A stretch of 64,000 nt of DNA from Comamonadaceae bacterium (lineage in GTDB: Bacteria > Pseudomonadota > Gammaproteobacteria > Burkholderiales > Burkholderiaceae_C), in assembly GCA_004144865.1 (NCBI GenBank), contig SEAY01000013.1, positions 62,001 to 126,000 on the forward strand. Reading direction: 5' to 3'. A model generated the notes under the pieces. The model worked only from the letters and a program-made list of their open reading frames with translations. It searched no databases and was not told where the DNA came from. The translations under genes and the position numbers were made by a program. Within the stretch, counting starts at the first letter, position 1. Each line of letters starts with the position of its first letter. Of the stretch, positions 61,856 to 64,000 are shown one piece after another.

Positions 61856-62065
61856 ATGCAGTACCTCGTCCGCCCGCTTCTCGCCGCCTGCGCGCTCGCT
61901 GCGCTCTCCGGCTGCACCGTCATCACCGTGGCCGGCGCGGCCACTTCGCTGGCCGTGACCGCCGGCTCGCTGGCGGTGGATGCGGCGGTGGGCACCGTGA
62001 AGGTCACCGGCGCCGCAGTCGGCCTGGCGGCTGGCGCCGTGCTGCCCTCCGGCGACGGCGAGTAG
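61856..62065 (+). CDS. Small lipoprotein (NF038104-like)
   Basis: A 69-residue lipoprotein: RPLLAACALAALSGC gives the lipobox LSGC with the cysteine at residue 20. The mature part is hydrophobic and glycine/alanine-rich (TVAGAATSLAVTAGSLAVDA, AAVGTVKVTGAAVGLAAGA) and resembles the small betaproteobacterial lipoprotein family. Function unknown. The start is ATG 61856, with a GGCGGG site close by. It is flanked by the amidohydrolase gene and a DUF1275 gene on the same strand. Confidence 0.78.
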   Translation: MQYLVRPLLAACALAALSGCTVITVAGAATSLAVTAGSLAVDAAVGTVKVTGAAVGLAAGAVLPSGDGE

Positions 62066-62080
62066 GGGCCCGCGAGCGCG

Positions 62081-62830
62081 ATGTTCGCCTTCATCCGGGG
62101 CTGGACCGACGTCGACCGCACGACGCAGGCCAACGTTCGCCTCGGCGCTTTCCTTGCCTTCGTCGCCGGCGCCACCAACGCCGGCGGCTTCCTCGCGGTG
62201 GGGCAGTACACCTCGCACATGACGGGCCTGCTGTCCTCCGTCGCCGACAACCTGGTGCTGGGGCAGCTCACGCTCGCGATCGCGGCCGCCGGCGCCGTCG
62301 TGGCTTTCGTGGGCGGCGCCATGACGACGGCGATCCTGGTGAACTGGGGCCTGCGCCGGCGCCTGCACAGCGCCTACGGGCTGCCGCTGTTCCTGGAATC
62401 GGTGGCCCTGCTGGTGTTCGGCGTGGCCGGCGCGTCGATCGGCGTGTACGAGCCGCTGTTCCTGCCGCTGACGGTGGTCCTCCTGTGCTTCATCATGGGC
62501 CTGCAGAACGCCGTGATCACCAAGATCTCGAAGGCCGAGATCCGCACCACGCACGTGACGGGCTTGGTCACCGACATCGGCATCGAACTCGGCAAGCTGC
62601 TGTACATCAACCCGCGCGAGAGCGGGGAGCCGGTGCTCGCCAACCGCCGCAAGCTGCGCATCCACACCGTGCTGGTCTCCTGCTTCTTCGTGGGCGGGCT
62701 GGCGGGCGCGCTCGGCTTCAAGTACGTCGGCTTCGCCTCCACCGTGCCGCTGGCCATCGGCCTGTGGATGCTGGCGCTGCGGCCGTTCCTGCGGGACGTG
62801 CGCCAGCGGCTCGTGGCGGCCGGCCGATAG
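62081..62830 (+). CDS. YoaK/DUF1275 family membrane protein
   Basis: A 249-residue protein with about six hydrophobic segments. DUF1275 features: TQANVRLGAFLAFVAGATNAGGFLAVG with YTSHMTGLLSSVAD, LLCFIMGLQNAVITKIS and RTTHVTGLVTDIGIELGK. A transporter-like role is suspected but the substrate is unknown. The start is ATG 62081, 15 bp after the small lipoprotein gene. The segment after helix five (LYINPRESGEPVLANRRKLRI) is a cytoplasmic loop typical of the family. Confidence 0.88.
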   Translation: MFAFIRGWTDVDRTTQANVRLGAFLAFVAGATNAGGFLAVGQYTSHMTGLLSSVADNLVLGQLTLAIAAAGAVVAFVGGAMTTAILVNWGLRRRLHSAYGLPLFLESVALLVFGVAGASIGVYEPLFLPLTVVLLCFIMGLQNAVITKISKAEIRTTHVTGLVTDIGIELGKLLYINPRESGEPVLANRRKLRIHTVLVSCFFVGGLAGALGFKYVGFASTVPLAIGLWMLALRPFLRDVRQRLVAAGR

Positions 62831-62896
62831 CAGCCCGTTGCCCTTGGCCCACAAGGGGCTCGCGCCGCCGGGGGCGGGGTGCAAGAATGGGCCGCC

Positions 62897-64000
62897 ATGC
62901 CCCCGGTGCCCCTCGCCCCGTTCCGGCCGAGACTGATGTCCGCGCTCGAAGGGTACGGGCGCGACCGGTTCCTGCGCGATCTCGGCGCCGGCCTGACGGT
63001 CGGCGTCGTCGCCCTGCCCCTCGCCATGGCCTTCGCCATCGCCTCCGGCCTCAAGCCCGAGGCCGGGCTCTGGACGGCCATCATCGCCGGCCTCCTGATC
63101 TCGCTGCTGGGCGGCTCCAGCGTGCAGATCGGCGGACCGGCCGGCGCCTTCATCGTGATCGTCTACGGCATCCTGGAACGCTACGGGCTCGCCAACCTGA
63201 TGATCTCCACGGCGTGCGCCGGCGTGCTGCTGTTCGCCATGGGGCTGCTGCGGCTGGGGCGGCTGGTGCGCTACGTGCCGGTGAGCATCGTGATCGGCTT
63301 CACCAACGGCATCGCCGTGCTGATCGCGGCTTCGCAGGTCAAGGACTGGCTGGGCCTGCCCATAGACCGCATGCCGGCCGACTTCTTCGCGCAGCTGCGC
63401 ACGATAGGCGCCCACCTGCACGACGTGAACCCCTACGCGTTCGCGCTGGGGCTGGCGTGCTTCGCAGGCCTCTTCGCGTGGCCGCGGCTGTGGCACGCGC
63501 GCCTGCCGCAGCGCCTGCCTTTCCAGATCCCCGGCCTCGAGGAGGCGAGCGAAGTCGGCGCGCGGGTGCCGGGCCCCGTCGTGGCGCTGGTCACCTTGAC
63601 CCTGCTCGCCTGGTTCCTGCACCTGCCGGTGGAGACGATAGGCAGCCGCTTCGGCAGCATCCCGCAGGGCCTGCCCGCCTTCGTGCTGCCGGCGTTCAGC
63701 TGGGAAACGGTGAAGCTGCTGGTCACGCCCACCCTCACCATCGCCCTGCTGGGCGCGATCGAGTCGCTGCTGTGCGCGCGCGTGGCCGACCAGCTCTCCA
63801 GCCTGCCGCGGCACGACCCCAACCAGGAACTGATGGCGCAGGGCGTCGCGAACTTCGTCGTGCCCTTCTTCGGCGGCATGCCGGCCACGGGCACCATCGC
63901 CCGCACCGTCACCAACATCCGGGCCGGCGCCACCTCGCCGGTGGCCGGCGTGATCCACGCGCTCACCATCGCCGCCGTGGTGCTGGTCGCCGGGCCGCTC
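62897..64000 (+). CDS. SulP-family inorganic anion transporter, cut by window end
   Basis: The first 368 codons of a SulP/SLC26-type transporter; the C-terminal part and STAS domain, if any, lie beyond position 64000. The start is ATG 62897. It shows DLGAGLTVGVVALPLAMAFAI (the SulP N-terminal signature), GLWTAIIAGLLISLLGGSSVQIGGPAGAFIVIVYG and VSIVIGFTNGIAVLIAASQVKDWLG, followed by FGGMPATGTIARTVTNIRAGATSP. At least eight hydrophobic segments are present. Bicarbonate, sulfate or another anion could be the substrate. No stop codon occurs in this frame to the window edge. Confidence 0.93.
   Translation, partial: MPPVPLAPFRPRLMSALEGYGRDRFLRDLGAGLTVGVVALPLAMAFAIASGLKPEAGLWTAIIAGLLISLLGGSSVQIGGPAGAFIVIVYGILERYGLANLMISTACAGVLLFAMGLLRLGRLVRYVPVSIVIGFTNGIAVLIAASQVKDWLGLPIDRMPADFFAQLRTIGAHLHDVNPYAFALGLACFAGLFAWPRLWHARLPQRLPFQIPGLEEASEVGARVPGPVVALVTLTLLAWFLHLPVETIGSRFGSIPQGLPAFVLPAFSWETVKLLVTPTLTIALLGAIESLLCARVADQLSSLPRHDPNQELMAQGVANFVVPFFGGMPATGTIARTVTNIRAGATSPVAGVIHALTIAAVVLVAGPL

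Overview
This window looks like chromosomal DNA from a high-GC (roughly two-thirds G+C by eye) betaproteobacterium of the order Burkholderiales, most likely Comamonadaceae (Ramlibacter/Variovorax-like). The clues are two Bug/TctC-type solute receptors, a TrpS with a long C-terminal extension, a formate dehydrogenase locus with DUF3305/DUF3306 accessory genes, and typical small intergenic palindromes. The assignment is inferred from gene content only. Genes are densely packed, and many neighbours overlap as ATGA or GTGA. No rRNA, CRISPR array, transposase, integrase or prophage gene was seen. One tRNA gene, tRNA-Ser(CGA), is present.

Layout. 1-7.5 kb: truncated OmpR-type response regulator, YitT membrane protein, HPPD, small secreted protein, second OmpR regulator coupled to CrcB, a broken HlyC/CorC-type gene, a DUF2971 protein and ApaH. 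7.5-15 kb: RhlE helicase, YpfJ-like metallopeptidase, pyroglutamyl peptidase, then a tight run PHP phosphatase - EamA transporter - YciO - site-2 protease - TrpS. 15-22.8 kb: LuxR-type regulator facing a histidine kinase, then a stress-flavoured run (KGG protein, Ku, BON protein, small unknown proteins) and three small secreted or metal-binding-like proteins. 22.8-27 kb: GntR regulator with a perfect palindromic operator candidate, Bug receptor, a broken sugar-acid dehydratase and an RraA-like aldolase. 27-35.9 kb: tRNA-Ser, crystallin/glycine-zipper protein, SerS, VOC protein, threonine dehydratase-like enzyme, FkpB-IspH, RadC-Smr, M48 protease with LemA, truncated haemoglobin.

35.9-49.3 kb (minus strand): FtsX-like permease, then a membrane-bound formate dehydrogenase locus. 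In transcription order this is DUF3305, DUF3306, a 695-residue polyferredoxin, a TorD-like chaperone, a small Tat-signal protein, the molybdopterin alpha subunit (Cys ligand, no selenocysteine), the Fe-S beta subunit, a 75-residue lipoprotein, the cytochrome b gamma subunit, a secreted protein and FdhD. Together they would oxidise formate in the periplasm and pass electrons to quinone, with the accessory genes serving cofactor insertion and assembly.

49.4-55.7 kb holds the most interesting cassette: a LuxR-type regulator with a degenerate receiver, a PilZ-like protein, a WecB-type UDP-GlcNAc 2-epimerase, an NfrB-like glycosyltransferase that stops before the c-di-GMP-binding domain of E. coli NfrB, and an NfrA-like TPR/outer-membrane protein. 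It resembles the E. coli poly-ManNAc (phage N4 receptor) pathway in compact form, with its control apparently moved to separate proteins. 55.7-64 kb: Mrp/ApbC, MetG (carrying an in-frame palindromic repeat), LysR regulator, second Bug receptor, N-formylglutamate amidohydrolase, small lipoprotein, DUF1275 protein and a SulP transporter cut by the window end.

Two otherwise well-conserved genes (CorC-like and IlvD/Edd-like) each carry an out-of-frame internal deletion. Two coding sequences (DUF3306 and metG) carry the same family of palindromic repeat, read in the same frame.
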